This document shows, piece by piece, positions 36,068 to 45,115 of a stretch of 64,000 nucleotides of DNA. A model generated the notes under the pieces. The model saw only the letters and a list, made by a program, of their open reading frames with translations, was not told where the DNA came from and ran no database searches. The position numbers were made by a program, and so were the translations under genes. Source of the stretch: CANMXU01 sp052030545 (GTDB taxonomy: Bacteria; Pseudomonadota; Gammaproteobacteria; Enterobacterales; Alteromonadaceae); NCBI RefSeq assembly GCF_052030545.1, contig NZ_JBPDIH010000004.1, positions 186,001 through 250,000 on the forward strand, written 5' to 3'. Each line of letters starts with the position of its first letter. The first letter of the stretch is position 1.

Positions 36068-37255
36068 ATGCCTCACTACCTGGCGAACAAATTAGCGATA
36101 ACGCGCACTAAACTTTCAACCCTTTTCGGTGCTCTTGCTTTTAGCGTTGTTACTATCACTCATGCAGCCAATATTATCCCTGCTGCTCCAGAAATTAATG
36201 CCAAAGGCTACATCTTATTAGACCATGCCACTGGCAAAGTGATTGCAGAAGGCAATGCTGACAGCCAGTTAGCGCCAGCATCTTTAACTAAGATGATGAC
36301 CAGCTACATTATCGGTAAAGAAATTGAAGCCGGAAATATTAGCAACGACGACCAAGTTAAAATTAGTGAAAATGCGTGGGCAAAAAACTTTCCTGATTCA
36401 TCTAAAATGTTTATTGAAGTAGGCACTGAAGTGAGTGTTGACCTACTTAACCAAGGTATTATTGTCGCATCAGGTAATGACGCTTGTGTCGCTATGGCAG
36501 AGCATATTGCCGGTAGCGAAGGCGCTTTTGCCGATTTAATGAACGCCCACGCCGAGCAATTAGGCATGAGCAGCAGTTACTTTGAAAACAGCCATGGCTT
36601 AGACAGTTCAGAGCACGTAACCACGCCACGCGATATGGCCACACTTGCTAGCGCCTTGATTCGTGATGTGCCGAGTGAATTTGCGTTGTACAAGCAAAAA
36701 TCGTTTACCTACAACAACATCAAACAATTTAACCGTAACAGTCTGTTATGGGACAAAAGCATGAACGTTGACGGTTTAAAAACCGGTCATACCTCAAACG
36801 CTGGTTATAGCTTAGTTACAACTGCCACCAAAAATAACATGCGCTTAATTACCGTTGTTATGGGAACCGAGAGCGAACGTGCACGTAAAGTAGAAAGTAA
36901 AAAATTACTGAATTACGGCTTTAGATTTTTTGAAAGCTATACCCCGTACAAAGCTGGTGACAAATTTGTCAGCAACCGCATTTGGATGGGCGATAAAAAA
37001 GAAATCGATTTAGGCATTATGGTGGATACGCCGATCACTATTCCTCGTGGTCAACGTAAAAACTTACAAGCGAACTTTGAATTAGACAAACGCTTAGAAG
37101 CGCCTATTGCTAAAGGCACTGTTGTTGGTAAGCTTTTCCTTCAACTTGACGGCGAAGATATTGCGCAATACCCGTTAGTAACTTTACAAGAAGTTAATGA
37201 AGGTGGCATGGTTGACCGTTTAATTGACTATGTAAAATTACAATTTGTTGAGTAA
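36068..37255 (+). CDS. dacA: D-alanyl-D-alanine carboxypeptidase (PBP5/6 type)
   Basis: Trims the terminal D-Ala from pentapeptide stems in the periplasm. The 395-residue precursor has a signal peptide ending near ...ITHAANI, catalytic SLTK (72-75), SGN (135-137) and KTG (238-240). The beta-rich PBP5 C-terminal domain follows (PITIPRGQRKNLQ), ending in a likely amphipathic membrane anchor (GGMVDRLIDYVKLQF). It is 15 bp before dat. Confidence 0.96.
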   Translation: MPHYLANKLAITRTKLSTLFGALAFSVVTITHAANIIPAAPEINAKGYILLDHATGKVIAEGNADSQLAPASLTKMMTSYIIGKEIEAGNISNDDQVKISENAWAKNFPDSSKMFIEVGTEVSVDLLNQGIIVASGNDACVAMAEHIAGSEGAFADLMNAHAEQLGMSSSYFENSHGLDSSEHVTTPRDMATLASALIRDVPSEFALYKQKSFTYNNIKQFNRNSLLWDKSMNVDGLKTGHTSNAGYSLVTTATKNNMRLITVVMGTESERARKVESKKLLNYGFRFFESYTPYKAGDKFVSNRIWMGDKKEIDLGIMVDTPITIPRGQRKNLQANFELDKRLEAPIAKGTVVGKLFLQLDGEDIAQYPLVTLQEVNEGGMVDRLIDYVKLQFVE

Positions 37256-37270
37256 TTACCATTTAAAACA

Positions 37271-38128
37271 ATGACAGATATTGTTTATTTAAACGGCGAC
37301 TATCTTGAAAAGTCATCCGCAAAAATCTCGGTCTTAGACCGAGGTTTTTTGTTTGGCGACGGCATTTATGAAGTGTTCCCCGTTTATCAGTCAACGCCTT
37401 TTCGACTTCAAGAGCATCTTGAGCGTTTGACCTTTTGCGCTAAAGAAATTGAGCTTGACCTGCCCTACACCTTCAGTCAGTGGCAAGAAATTATTAACCA
37501 AGTCATTGGCAAAAATGGCGGCGGTAACCTATCAATTTATTTGCAATTAACCCGCGGTATCCAGCCACAAAGGCAGCACGACTTTCCAGAAAATACCCCC
37601 GCAACAGTATTGGTTATGGCAAATCCATTAACCACCACCATTGCACAGTTAAGCCCAATAAAAACCACCTTATTAGACGATATTCGTTGGCAAAACTGTC
37701 ATATAAAATCGATTTCGTTACTTGGCAATATCTTGCTGCACCAACAAGCCATTGCGCTCGGTTATCAAGAAGCGATATTACACCGTGATGGCGTTGTCAC
37801 CGAAGGCACGACCACTAACGTATTTATCGTTAACGATGGACAAATTTATACCCCAGAAAAAAATCATCACATATTGGGTGGCATTACACGCGATGTTATT
37901 ATTGAACTCGCCGAGCAACAAGCGCTCACTATTTGCCAACAGCAGCTTAAAGTTGATGATGTATATCAAGCCGATGAAGTTTGGTTAGTAAGTTCTTCGC
38001 GGGAAATTAGCCCTGTCACCCAGATTAATGATAAAATAATCGCTAATGGCGAAATAGGCCCAATAGCAAAGCAAATGCACAAGGCATTTCAAACATTTAA
38101 ACAAACGTTAATGGCTACCAGCGATTAA
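37271..38128 (+). CDS. dat: D-amino-acid aminotransferase
   Basis: A fold-IV PLP aminotransferase, 285 residues. It begins YLNGDYLEKSSAKISVLDRGFLFGDGIYEV, the D-amino-acid transaminase hallmark. The PLP lysine is in CHIKSISLL (near 147), and EGTTTNVFIV and SSSREISPV complete the site. It most likely interconverts D-alanine and D-glutamate with 2-oxo acids; branched-chain or aminodeoxychorismate specificity is the alternative within the fold. Its insertion between dacA and ybeD places it among peptidoglycan genes, where it could recycle the D-Ala released by DacA. That link is inference. Confidence 0.9.
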   Translation: MTDIVYLNGDYLEKSSAKISVLDRGFLFGDGIYEVFPVYQSTPFRLQEHLERLTFCAKEIELDLPYTFSQWQEIINQVIGKNGGGNLSIYLQLTRGIQPQRQHDFPENTPATVLVMANPLTTTIAQLSPIKTTLLDDIRWQNCHIKSISLLGNILLHQQAIALGYQEAILHRDGVVTEGTTTNVFIVNDGQIYTPEKNHHILGGITRDVIIELAEQQALTICQQQLKVDDVYQADEVWLVSSSREISPVTQINDKIIANGEIGPIAKQMHKAFQTFKQTLMATSD

Positions 38129-38150
38129 CTCGCATAAGTATGAGAGTAAA

Positions 38151-38414
38151 ATGAAAACCAAGTTTGATGAATTATTAGAGTTCCCTACCGTTTTAAACTT
38201 TAAAGTAATGGGCATTGCCTGTGACGAATTACCCGATTTAATTATTGCTGAATTGCAAAAACATACCCCGGGCGACTACTCTCCAAAAATCAAACCTAGC
38301 TCTAAAGGTAACTATCACTCGGTTTCGATTGCCGTTACCGTTACCAGTAAAGAGCACATTGAGTTAATTTATAAAACCTTAACAGCGATTGAAGAAGTGC
38401 GTTACGTACTTTAA
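38151..38414 (+). CDS. ybeD: DUF493 family protein YbeD
   Basis: An 87-residue ACT-like alpha/beta protein: MKTKFDELLEFPTVLNFKVMG and the late LTAIEEVRYVL match E. coli YbeD (also 87). It sits between the dacA region and lipB in many proteobacteria. A role related to lipoate metabolism has been suggested from context only. Confidence 0.94.
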   Translation: MKTKFDELLEFPTVLNFKVMGIACDELPDLIIAELQKHTPGDYSPKIKPSSKGNYHSVSIAVTVTSKEHIELIYKTLTAIEEVRYVL

Positions 38415-38477
38415 TCAAGACCAAGTAAAATTTAAAAGTAAAAAGTTAAAATAACCTTACTGTTACTCGGGTGTATA

Positions 38478-38499
38478 TAGTCGGGGCTTCCCCTATAAT
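38478..38499 (+). promoter_or_regulatory. Possible promoter for lipBA
   Basis: A perfect TATAAT (38494-38499) lies 30 bp before the lipB start, with a weak -35-like TGTATA 16 bp upstream. A short GGGG-CTT-CCCC hairpin fills the spacer. The gap after ybeD (114 bp) supports separate lipBA transcription. Confidence 0.4.
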
Positions 38500-38528
38500 A
38501 ACGCCGCAAAAATTAACGAGATGACCCC

Positions 38529-39188
38529 TTGCAAAATACTTTGATCATTCGACAGCTTGCCAATATGGACTACACCAAAGTCTGGCAAGCAATGCAGCAC
38601 TTCACCGATAACCGTGATGAAGCAACCGCAGACGAATTATGGTTAGTTGAACACCCTGCGGTGTTTACTCAAGGTCAAGCAGGAAAAGAAGAGCATTTAT
38701 TAATGCCTGGCGATATTCCTGTTGTAAAAGTTGACCGTGGCGGCCAAGTCACTTACCACGGCCCAGGTCAGCAGGTGATTTATTTTATGATTAACTTACG
38801 CCGCAGAAAAATGGGCGTACGCGAATTAGTCACCCTAATTGAAAATGGCATTATCGCATCTTTAGCTGAATTTGGTATTGAAGCGCGCGCAAGAAAAGAC
38901 GCACCGGGCGTATATGTTGGCGACAAAAAAGTGGCATCGCTTGGTCTGCGCGTACGCAAAGGCTGCTCATTTCATGGTTTAGCATTGAATGTCAACATGG
39001 ACTTATCTCCATTTTTACGCATTAACCCTTGCGGTTATGCTGGCTTAGAAATGGTACAAACGGCTGATATTAGTGAGTTAAACTCTGTTGAACTTGCTGG
39101 CGATACCTTAGTAAAACATTTAGCCGAATTACTGAATACACAACACCTTAGTTACTCTACTGGACTGGATACATCTCATGACTACTAA
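38529..39188 (+). CDS. lipB: Octanoyl-ACP:protein octanoyltransferase
   Basis: Transfers octanoate from acyl carrier protein to lipoyl domains. The 219-residue protein has the DRGGQVTYHGPGQ motif, KVASLGLRV with the catalytic Lys, and INPCGYAGLEM with the catalytic Cys. The only start giving the full family N-terminus is a TTG at 38529, preceded by GAG at good spacing; the nearby ATG at 38521 is out of frame. The last 11 nt overlap lipA. Confidence 0.96.
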   Translation: MQNTLIIRQLANMDYTKVWQAMQHFTDNRDEATADELWLVEHPAVFTQGQAGKEEHLLMPGDIPVVKVDRGGQVTYHGPGQQVIYFMINLRRRKMGVRELVTLIENGIIASLAEFGIEARARKDAPGVYVGDKKVASLGLRVRKGCSFHGLALNVNMDLSPFLRINPCGYAGLEMVQTADISELNSVELAGDTLVKHLAELLNTQHLSYSTGLDTSHDY

Positions 39189-40146
39189 AAAATCACGCAT
39201 TGCCCCAGGTACAAAACTGCGTGACGCTGACAAATTAGCGCATATCCCAATTCAAGTTGTTAGCTCAACCAAAGAAACTATGTTACGAAAGCCAGATTGG
39301 TTGCGTATCAAATTACCGCGCACTTCTGAGCGTATTGACGGTATTAAGTCAGCCTTGAGAAAGCACGATCTGCATTCAGTTTGTGAAGAAGCCTCGTGCC
39401 CTAACCTTGCCGAGTGTTTTAACCACGGCACCGCGACTTTTATGATCTTAGGTGACATTTGTACCCGTCGTTGTCCATTTTGTGATGTGGGTCATGGTCG
39501 TCCATTAGCGCCAAAAGAAGATGAACCTGAAAAGTTGGCCTTAACTCTTAAAGATATGGCGTTAAAATACGTCGTTATCACCTCAGTTGATCGCGACGAC
39601 TTACGTGACGGCGGCGCACAACAATTTGCTAATTGTATTAGTGAAATTGCCAAGCACGCACCAAACACTAAAGTTGAAGTGCTAGTGCCAGACTTTCGTG
39701 GCCGTATGGACCGCGCCTTAGAAATTTTAAATCAAAATCCACCTGACGTATTTAACCATAACTTAGAAACTGCGCCGCGCTTATATACTAAAGCACGTCC
39801 GGGCGCTAACTATCAGTGGTCGTTAGATTTGTTGAAAAAATTTGGTGAAGCAAACCCAACAGTACCAACAAAATCTGGCTTAATGGTTGGCTTAGGCGAA
39901 ACCAATGAAGAAATTTTGCAAGTAATGCGCGACTTACGTGACCATGGCGTTTCTATGTTAACCATAGGTCAGTATTTACAACCAAGTAAAGATCACCTGC
40001 CGGTTGAGCGCTACGTACATCCTGATGAGTTTGACATGTTTAAACGTGAAGCAGACAAAATGGGCTTTGCTCATGCAGCTTGTGGTCCGTTAGTGCGTTC
40101 AAGTTACCATGCGGATAAACAAGCCGCTGGTGAAGAAGTAAAGTAA
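39178..40146 (+). CDS. lipA: Lipoyl synthase
   Basis: A radical-SAM enzyme inserting sulfur at C6 and C8 of octanoyl groups. The 322-residue sequence (E. coli 321) keeps the auxiliary-cluster cysteines C69, C74 and C80 (CEEASCPNLAEC) and the radical-SAM triad C95, C99 and C102 (CTRRCPFC). The C-terminal GPLVRSSYHAD supplies the cluster Ser. It overlaps lipB by 11 nt and ends the long plus-strand series. Confidence 0.98.
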   Translation: MTTKKSRIAPGTKLRDADKLAHIPIQVVSSTKETMLRKPDWLRIKLPRTSERIDGIKSALRKHDLHSVCEEASCPNLAECFNHGTATFMILGDICTRRCPFCDVGHGRPLAPKEDEPEKLALTLKDMALKYVVITSVDRDDLRDGGAQQFANCISEIAKHAPNTKVEVLVPDFRGRMDRALEILNQNPPDVFNHNLETAPRLYTKARPGANYQWSLDLLKKFGEANPTVPTKSGLMVGLGETNEEILQVMRDLRDHGVSMLTIGQYLQPSKDHLPVERYVHPDEFDMFKREADKMGFAHAACGPLVRSSYHADKQAAGEEVK

Positions 40147-40238
40147 TACCAATCTGATTAATAACATGATCAAACTGGTATCAGTTATTTATCGAAAGTT
40201 ATTGTTGATAACAGCACAATGAAACAACTAAGCAATAA

Positions 40239-40269
40239 AAAACGGGAGCACAATTTGTGCTCCCGTTTT
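40239..40269. terminator. Bidirectional terminator between lipA and nspC
   Basis: A 14-bp perfect stem (40239-40252 with 40256-40269, core CGGGAGCACA) with a 3-nt loop and A/T flanks. It can serve both convergent transcripts. Confidence 0.9.
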
Positions 40270-40368
40270 ATTACTTAGTGGGTTTATTGGTCATTATGAC
40301 TATCTTTGACACTTGCTAAGCAAGTGCTAACCTTTAACTCCTAACGTATCACAGCTAGCGAATCACAC

Positions 40369-41511
40369 CTAACGTATCACCGAAGTTAAATAGCGCTGAT
40401 AATCGTCAACTCTATGGTGTTTCACGTTACCTTGAGTATCTAATACAACAAAATCAGGCTGATTAACACCGTTAAAATGATGACATTGAACTTGCGTATA
40501 TGGAGTTTGATCTAAAAAAGTGATGCAATCATCTAAAGCAAGTGGTTGATCAAAACTATAGCGACCAATCACATCGCCGGTTAAACAGGTATTACCGCCT
40601 AGCATATAACAATGTTTTTTTTCATCGCCAAAATTACCTTCTGAAATCATCACGTTATAGTCAGGACTTTCCATAACATCAGGCATATGATTTTTAGCGC
40701 TGACATTTAAAATAGCAATAGGTATTTCATTAGTAACAAGTGAAAGTACCCGTGCTTTTAATACGCCAACGTTGGCAAAAACATGCTCACTTGGTTCAAT
40801 ATACACCGTTAAGTTAAACTTTTGCTGTAAATCACAAACCACTTCGGCAAGTGTCTGGTAATCATAATCAGGGCGACACACCATATGTCCGCCGCCCATA
40901 TTAATACGCTCTACTTGCTCTAACAGGGTTGGAAATTTCACCGTTAATGCATTAACACAGCTTTTTAAATCTCCAGCGCCTTGTGAACACAGTGCGTGAA
41001 AATGCACACCTGTTACGCCATAACGTTCAATATCTTCCGGTTTAAATTCAGCCACCGTGATGCCAAAGCGAGAATAAGGCTTGTTAGGGTTGTAGCCGGC
41101 AAACACTTGCGTTTCCATATCATGGTGCTCAAGATTCAAACGAATATCAATTTTCACCTGTTTTGGCACCCGATGAGCAAAGCGCGCTAAATCTTGATGA
41201 GAATTAAACACCACGTGGCTGCTGTATCGCATTAGCTCGTCAAAGGTGTCTTCATCATAAGCTGGACAATAGGTGTGAATTTCCCCTTGGTAATGTTCAA
41301 ATGAAGAGCGAGCTTCGTTTAACGAAGACGCGGCAACACCGTCTAAATATTGATTAACCAAATCAGCAGAATGCAAAGGGTTATATCCCTTTAAGGCAAG
41401 CAAAATATTAAGGTTACAGCTTTCCTTGAACTTTTTTAACGCCGCAAGATTTTTTTCAAACTGACCTTCATCAAAAATGTGCGTTGGTCTGCGTGGGGCT
41501 GACAACTCCAT
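40369..41511 (-). CDS. nspC: Carboxynorspermidine/carboxyspermidine decarboxylase
   Basis: A fold-III PLP decarboxylase releasing norspermidine or spermidine from its carboxylated precursor. The 380-residue protein has PLP-lysine K41 (ALKGYNP), HFHALCSQGAGD, NMGGGHMV, YIEPSEHVF and GNTCLTGDV. Which product dominates depends on the diamine available. Its ATG overlaps the upstream dehydrogenase stop by 1 nt (TAATG), so the pair forms a two-gene route that replaces the SpeD/SpeE route of E. coli. Confidence 0.95.
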   Translation of the reverse strand: MELSAPRRPTHIFDEGQFEKNLAALKKFKESCNLNILLALKGYNPLHSADLVNQYLDGVAASSLNEARSSFEHYQGEIHTYCPAYDEDTFDELMRYSSHVVFNSHQDLARFAHRVPKQVKIDIRLNLEHHDMETQVFAGYNPNKPYSRFGITVAEFKPEDIERYGVTGVHFHALCSQGAGDLKSCVNALTVKFPTLLEQVERINMGGGHMVCRPDYDYQTLAEVVCDLQQKFNLTVYIEPSEHVFANVGVLKARVLSLVTNEIPIAILNVSAKNHMPDVMESPDYNVMISEGNFGDEKKHCYMLGGNTCLTGDVIGRYSFDQPLALDDCITFLDQTPYTQVQCHHFNGVNQPDFVVLDTQGNVKHHRVDDYQRYLTSVIR

Positions 41512-42767
41512 TAAAGGCTTACCTTCTCACCCGAACCATTGTATGAATCAACTTGTAAGCCATACTTGTCGGCTAAGTCGTTAAATAGCTCGCTTGATAA
41601 GTTTGGTAGGTTTTCAGGCACAAAGACGCCGTTGCCATTATATTGCATTAGCGCGTCTAAAAATAAACACGCAGGCACGCCGGTTGACCAAGCAACCGCG
41701 CCAGTTTTAGTATCAGCCCAACACTCTTCATGCTTCATGTGCCAAACACTCACTAAATCCATGTCAGATGAACCAACACCTGCTGATTCAACGCGCATAC
41801 CAGCTGGCCCTGTAACTAAAGGGGCAACTTCACGAGGATGAGGCATTAACGACGCTAAGAATCGAATAGGAATAATTTTTCCACCTTGGCCATCAGAAAC
41901 TTCCTCAACCCCTAACAAACCAAGATCGCGGAATAAGGTAAAGTATTTAATATAGTCTTCACCAAAACTCATGTAGTTATAGATATTGCTGATATGCGGG
42001 AACACCATGTTAATGGTTTCTTGTTCTTCGTGATAAATGGTATTAAAACCAACCGGTTGAACATCACCAATATTTAACGGGTCGGTAATATGTAAACGCT
42101 CAGAAAATGCAGGTGCTTCAGTCCATTGACCATTTTTCAAAAATTTAGCCGGGTTATCTAACTCTTTTAAATTATCTTCTGCGGCGAAGTTGGTTGCCCA
42201 TGGATATTTGTTTTGAGAGCCGCCGTTGTAGTCAAATATTTTCACACTTTCACATTGGCGTTTGTTATCGTGTAGTCGCGTTAACAAGTTTGTGATCCCC
42301 GGTGAGCCACCACCACCAAGTAGCGCTTTTAAACCGCGCTTTTCAAATTCTGGTGCCAGCGCTAACTGTTGTTGGTAACTAAAACCTTTAGTATCAAGCG
42401 CTTCGTAACAAGCAGTGTCAAAGTAATGACAATGCGTTTCAATCGCCAATGTCATTAGTTTCATATCTAAATAAGGCGAACCTAAGTTAAAAATAACTTG
42501 CGGTTGTTCGCCTGCCGTTGCGCGAATTAACTGTTCTAACTGCTCAATATTGTTAAAGATATCAACTTGATGATAACTAATATTGGCTATCGCTAAATCT
42601 TGAGCGACATTATCACGCAATAAATCTAAACCACCTGAGCGATTAGCGGCAACTATGGCAATCGTTTGATTTGGGTAGAGCTGTACTAATTTATACAGCG
42701 CGGCTTTGGCCACTTCACCTGTTCCTATAAGATAAAGTGTATTGGATGTTAATTGATGCTCGAACAT
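41511..42767 (-). CDS. Carboxynorspermidine/carboxyspermidine synthase (saccharopine dehydrogenase family)
   Basis: An NADPH-dependent reductive condensation of aspartate semialdehyde with a diamine (putrescine or diaminopropane). The 418-residue protein has an N-terminal Rossmann segment (LYLIGTGEVAKAALYKL) and the saccharopine-dehydrogenase fold (GGGGSPGITNLL, DYNGGSQNKYPWATNF, SAGVGSSDMDLVSVW). Coupling to nspC settles the specific assignment over lysine metabolism. No amino-acid decarboxylase for the diamine lies nearby. Confidence 0.92.
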   Translation of the reverse strand: MFEHQLTSNTLYLIGTGEVAKAALYKLVQLYPNQTIAIVAANRSGGLDLLRDNVAQDLAIANISYHQVDIFNNIEQLEQLIRATAGEQPQVIFNLGSPYLDMKLMTLAIETHCHYFDTACYEALDTKGFSYQQQLALAPEFEKRGLKALLGGGGSPGITNLLTRLHDNKRQCESVKIFDYNGGSQNKYPWATNFAAEDNLKELDNPAKFLKNGQWTEAPAFSERLHITDPLNIGDVQPVGFNTIYHEEQETINMVFPHISNIYNYMSFGEDYIKYFTLFRDLGLLGVEEVSDGQGGKIIPIRFLASLMPHPREVAPLVTGPAGMRVESAGVGSSDMDLVSVWHMKHEECWADTKTGAVAWSTGVPACLFLDALMQYNGNGVFVPENLPNLSSELFNDLADKYGLQVDSYNGSGEKVSL

Positions 42768-42938
42768 AACGTAAAAACCTTCAAAAATAAGGTGATTGAA
42801 ACACCTATAATTAATGCTAAGTTTAGAACTAGCTAAAAAAGCGCTAGTATAATTATTTTTACCTATAGCAACAATTATTTATTTATCAACTTTTCGCTCG
42901 TATTTTTAAGCTCAATTACGCCTTACATTCCGCCCTAT

Positions 42939-43502
42939 TTATTGAATCGGTTTAACCGCAATAATTTGCGCAATCGCTTGTGAATTGCCCCCGGTTTCAG
43001 AAATTGTAGTACCTTCAAAATAATGCTGAATTTGCCAATCGGCAAACAGTTGACGCAGTTCATCTTTTTTTAATAAAAAATGAGGATTGGTTGGTCGACC
43101 ATATTGGGGGTGTTGCTCGGTAAATGTTTCATAAACCAAGGTACCGCCAGGGATAATCGCTTGTTTAATTTGTTGAAATAACGCGCGGTGTAAATACCGA
43201 AAAACGATAATGGCGCTATAGCGTTGCTGAGCAAGTTCAGTAAAGTCAGCCTGCTCAAAATCGACCAACCAAAAACTTGCGTTTAATTGCTCGGCCGGCG
43301 TTAAGCTCGCTTTAATCGCCTGTATCGCATCGTTATTTCTATCGGCAAATTGACAAGCAAAACCTTGCGACAACATATATTGACCGTTGCGCCCCATACC
43401 ACAGGCTAAATCCAACACAGGTGTATCTATAGCATTTAGTGGTTTGATCAACAGGCTAAGCTGCGCAATATTTTCTGACAATAATTTCGATGGTGTTGAC
43501 AC
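42939..43502 (-). CDS. Class I SAM-dependent methyltransferase (TehB-like)
   Basis: A 187-residue Rossmann methyltransferase. Motif I is PVLDLACGMGRNGQYML, followed by an acidic ribose-binding segment (CQFADRNNDAI) and a VYETFTEQHPQYGRP region seen in TehB-like thiopurine/tellurite methyltransferases. The substrate is unknown. The neighbouring gene 4 bp upstream is a small membrane protein, so they are probably cotranscribed. Confidence 0.8.
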   Translation of the reverse strand: MSTPSKLLSENIAQLSLLIKPLNAIDTPVLDLACGMGRNGQYMLSQGFACQFADRNNDAIQAIKASLTPAEQLNASFWLVDFEQADFTELAQQRYSAIIVFRYLHRALFQQIKQAIIPGGTLVYETFTEQHPQYGRPTNPHFLLKKDELRQLFADWQIQHYFEGTTISETGGNSQAIAQIIAVKPIQ

Positions 43503-43506
43503 GTTT

Positions 43507-43902
43507 TTATCCTTTTATATCGGTAACCGACTTAATCTTTTTAAAGTGAACAAATGAAAAATAACGCACCGAACTTGGCGCATGCGAAATTACACCAGAC
43601 AATAAAATAATGCACACCATTAACTGCCACGCAACTATCGGCCAGATATAAACACAGATAAATAGTGCTAGCTTAATATACATCACCAGCGCCCTAACTT
43701 GCACAAACCACACTAAGTTCGACAAGGCTTCAAGCATTAATAGCCCAACACCAGAGGCGATAGCAATAAACCAATATATGCTTAAATCAGTTACCGAAAA
43801 TAAAGAGGCAAATACCCCAGCAATGCCAACAAGGTGTAGACTTCTTAAGGTGATCTTCAGCCAACGCTTTCCGGTAAAGTTAGCAATTAATGCGGTTTTC
43901 AT
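43507..43902 (-). CDS. Small four-helix membrane protein, unknown function
   Basis: 131 residues with about four transmembrane helices (near 22-40, 45-65, 74-92 and 93-112) and a basic N-terminus (FTGKRWLKITLRSLHLVG). I do not recognise the family with certainty. It is in the same transcription unit as the methyltransferase. Confidence 0.7.
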   Translation of the reverse strand: MKTALIANFTGKRWLKITLRSLHLVGIAGVFASLFSVTDLSIYWFIAIASGVGLLMLEALSNLVWFVQVRALVMYIKLALFICVYIWPIVAWQLMVCIILLSGVISHAPSSVRYFSFVHFKKIKSVTDIKG

Positions 43903-43959
43903 AATAGAGCTTCAAAAAGGGGAAAAGCTGATGATAGTGAACTGACGGATCACAGTCAA

Positions 43960-43991
43960 AAAAAAGCACCACGATATTGTGATGCTTTTTT
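43960..43991 (-). terminator. Terminator of the RND efflux operon
   Basis: An imperfect stem (AAAAAAGCA...CAC with GTG...TGCTTTTTT) with a T-run on the minus strand, 54 bp past the adaptor stop. Confidence 0.82.
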
Positions 43992-44044
43992 GATTACGGC
44001 ATTTGGGGGGCTATTTGCACGCTTATTGGGCCCTTATTAGGCGC

Positions 44045-45106
44045 TTACTGGATAATCACTTTATCACCGTCAACTAATCGTTCGGCGCCACGAATAGCGA
44101 CCTTGTCACCATGTTTTAGCGCGCCGCGAATCGATACACGATCGACATTTCCTTTGCCAACAGTAACCGGTAAACGTTGCACGGTATTATTACTTTCCAC
44201 CTTGACCACATAAGTGGCTTCTTTACGCAAAATTAGCGCATCTCTTGGTACGGTTAAGCTTTCAGTTGCCGCTTGCACTGGCACGGTAATACGCACTAAT
44301 TGACCAGCTGCCCAGTACTGATTTAAATGCGTTGGAATATCAATGCGCACTTCAAACGTTTGCGAGCGTGGATCCGCGCTCGGTATTTTTGCTGAAACTG
44401 GCGCTTCAATCACTTGCTCGCTTGCGCTCAACGTTAGCAAATGCCCTTTATTTACAAAACCCAAATATTTGATTGGAATAAATAAACGCGCTTCTAAATG
44501 CTCAGTATCTAAGAACATTAACAAGGTATCGCTACGATTAATATCAGTGCCTGCTCGCACTATTCTCTCTGTTACCACACCCGCAAAAGGCGCGGTAATA
44601 GTGGCGCGATTAAGCTGGTCTTCAATTTGCTTTAACTTAAGTTCTGCAATTTCAATATCAGCTTGTGCAAGTTCATACTTAGAGCGATTTTGATCAAGCT
44701 GAAATTGCGAAGTGGCATTGGTTTTACTGAGTTTTTGTAAACGATTAAATTCCGTTTTTAAATAATCAACGTTAATCTGTGCGCGTTTCAGTTCAGCTAA
44801 CTGCTCGGCGCGTTTTAGCTCAAGCGGCAATACATCCATTTTCACTAAAACTTGCCCTTGCTCGATATAGTCGCCCGGTTGTGCAAGCCACTCTAGTCGC
44901 CCGTTAACTCCGGCAGTAATTGGAATATGCGAGCGAGAATGTAAAGTGGCATTAAGCTGGGTTGATGCAGCCAAAGACATGGTCAACACCGAGTCCACTT
45001 TCACGGGTTTTGCCGGTGCTTCTGCAGCTATTGCCAACCAGCCACAACAGGTGAGTAAGGTCGTTATCGTAATTTTCATTAGCTGTTGATTAAACGTGTT
45101 TTTCAT
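44045..45106 (-). CDS. RND efflux periplasmic adaptor (membrane fusion protein)
   Basis: The 353-residue adaptor has an N-terminal export signal (ending near AIAAEAP), a lipoyl half-motif (GRLEWLAQPGDYIEQGQVLVK), an alpha hairpin (about 95-165, coiled coil), the second lipoyl half (ITAPFAGVVTERIVRAG) and beta-barrel and membrane-proximal domains. It bridges the inner-membrane permease to a TolC-type channel encoded elsewhere. It lies 9 bp after the permease gene, an inverted order relative to the acrAB type, and probably depends on the permease promoter. Confidence 0.92.
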   Translation of the reverse strand: MKNTFNQQLMKITITTLLTCCGWLAIAAEAPAKPVKVDSVLTMSLAASTQLNATLHSRSHIPITAGVNGRLEWLAQPGDYIEQGQVLVKMDVLPLELKRAEQLAELKRAQINVDYLKTEFNRLQKLSKTNATSQFQLDQNRSKYELAQADIEIAELKLKQIEDQLNRATITAPFAGVVTERIVRAGTDINRSDTLLMFLDTEHLEARLFIPIKYLGFVNKGHLLTLSASEQVIEAPVSAKIPSADPRSQTFEVRIDIPTHLNQYWAAGQLVRITVPVQAATESLTVPRDALILRKEATYVVKVESNNTVQRLPVTVGKGNVDRVSIRGALKHGDKVAIRGAERLVDGDKVIIQ

Positions 45107-45115
45107 TAAATTCTC

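Noticed and set aside
42768..42938. Riboswitch or leader before the polyamine pair
   Set aside because: Only AT-rich sequence, without a stable fold or conserved motif that I could identify.
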